A stretch of DNA of 34,542 nucleotides, taken from an uncultured Clostridia bacterium (GTDB lineage Bacteria; Bacillota; Clostridia; TANB77; CAG-508). The translations under genes were made by a program, and so were the position numbers. The notes under the pieces are model-generated. The model ran no database searches. It was not told the origin of the DNA and saw only the letters and a list, made by a program, of their open reading frames with translations. Positions 34,144 through 34,542 of the stretch are shown piece after piece. The stretch's first letter is position 1; each line of letters opens with the position of its first letter. The DNA lies in contig CALXFD010000022.1 of assembly GCA_944387495.1 (NCBI GenBank), positions 1 through 34,542 on the forward strand, written 5' to 3'.

Positions 34144-34542
34144 TTATTTATTTCTATTAGCTCTTTCTCTTTCTTTTGTATCTAATATTTTCTTTCTTAA
34201 TCTTATAGATTTTGGTGTTACTTCAACTAATTCGTCATCTTGTATAAATTCGATAGCTTTTTCAAGTGACATTTGGATTGGTGGTACTAAACGTAGAGCA
34301 TCATCTGAACCAGAAGCTCTTGTATTTGTTAAGTGTTTTTCTTTACATACATTTATTGCTAAGTCTTCTCCTCTTGAATTTAGTCCTACTATCATTCCTT
34401 CATATACTTCTACACCAGGTCCGATGAATAAATCACCTTTATCTTGTGCATTGTATAAACCATATGTTACAGATTTTCCATTTTCAAATGCTACTATTGT
34501 TCCTCTTACACGAGCTTGGATATCTCCTTTGTATGGTTCATA
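34144..34542 (-). CDS. typA: Ribosome-associated GTPase TypA/BipA, C-terminal part (runs off the window)
   Basis: Only the last 132 residues are present. They read GTIVAFENGKSVTYGLYNAQ, GDLFIGPGVEVYEGMIVG, then DLAINVCKEKHLTNTRASGSDD and EAIEFIQDDELVEVTPKSIR-like segments, the invariant C-terminal region of TypA. Near the end of this part an in-frame Met (34395) could be mistaken for a start, but the frame is open and conserved to the window edge. TypA is a translational GTPase used under stress and in ribosome assembly. The GTPase domain lies outside the window. Confidence 0.95.
   Translation of the reverse strand, partial: YEPYKGDIQARVRGTIVAFENGKSVTYGLYNAQDKGDLFIGPGVEVYEGMIVGLNSRGEDLAINVCKEKHLTNTRASGSDDALRLVPPIQMSLEKAIEFIQDDELVEVTPKSIRLRKKILDTKERERANRNK

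Noticed and set aside
34144..34395. A complete 83-residue gene at the right edge
   Set aside because: The frame continues to the window edge with TypA-like sequence, so the Met at 34395 is internal.
1..34542. CRISPR arrays, tRNA or rRNA genes, insertion sequences
   Set aside because: I looked for regularly spaced repeats, tRNA T-arm signatures other than that of ssrA, and transposase genes with terminal repeats, and saw none.

Overview
The window is very AT-rich (about a quarter G+C by eye). It looks like a chromosomal segment of an anaerobic, spore-forming low-GC Firmicute, most likely an uncultured gut-type Clostridia. The evidence is spoVT, a 24-residue spoVM beside rpmB (the same neighbourhood as in Bacillus), an Asp23/AmaP module, formate-tetrahydrofolate ligase, a tmRNA tag ending in ALAA, and a broken prepilin leader of the GITLIALVITI type. 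Nearly all genes are housekeeping genes on the minus strand. The accessory content is small.

Layout from left to right. (1) 1-3842: a truncated prepilin leader, spoVT with its terminator, a KAP-type P-loop NTPase of unknown role, and comF. (2) 3896-12376: recD2 (needs a +1 shift), an orphan N-terminal transketolase half, ftsH, a DUF1189 membrane protein, an alanine racemase and a FemAB-type peptidyltransferase. (3) 12553-13686: ssrA (tmRNA) with its own promoter and terminator, then a Phd/ParE-type toxin-antitoxin pair whose promoter carries tandem operator-like repeats. (4) 13783-18828: a plus-strand M14 peptidase converging on fhs, a CRP/FNR-type palindrome before fhs, a YuiD-like protein, xseB, xseA and nusB. 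(5) 18845-24880: DUF2273, amaP, asp23, fmt, def, priA (also needs a +1 shift) and a deletion-wrecked Rpn-family nuclease. (6) 25362-30533: clpX, clpP and tig, each with recognisable signals, then rpmB, spoVM with a small membrane protein, and nth. (7) 30539-34542: a promoter-driven pair of large unrecognised proteins with RelA/SpoT-like signatures, then a TrmR-like methyltransferase and the C-terminal end of typA.

The most striking observation concerns the genetic code. Two genes, recD2 and priA, are each interrupted by one extra base. In both cases the interruption lies exactly at an in-frame CGG codon in the context CNA-CGG-A. Skipping the C restores the expected protein motif in both (Gln-Gly-Ser-Glu-Phe in RecD2, Pro-Gly-Ala-Ser in PriA). 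I checked every CCG (for minus-strand genes) and CGG (for plus-strand genes) that I could find in the window. No other in-frame CGG turned up in any intact gene, although CGT, CGC and CGA are used. This suggests that CGG may be unassigned or very poorly decoded in this organism and that it triggers +1 frameshifting in two DNA helicase genes. Two independent assembly errors are the main alternative.

The second candidate for something new is the tandem RelA/SpoT-like pair at 30603-33485, an isolated transcription unit with a near-consensus promoter and a terminator.
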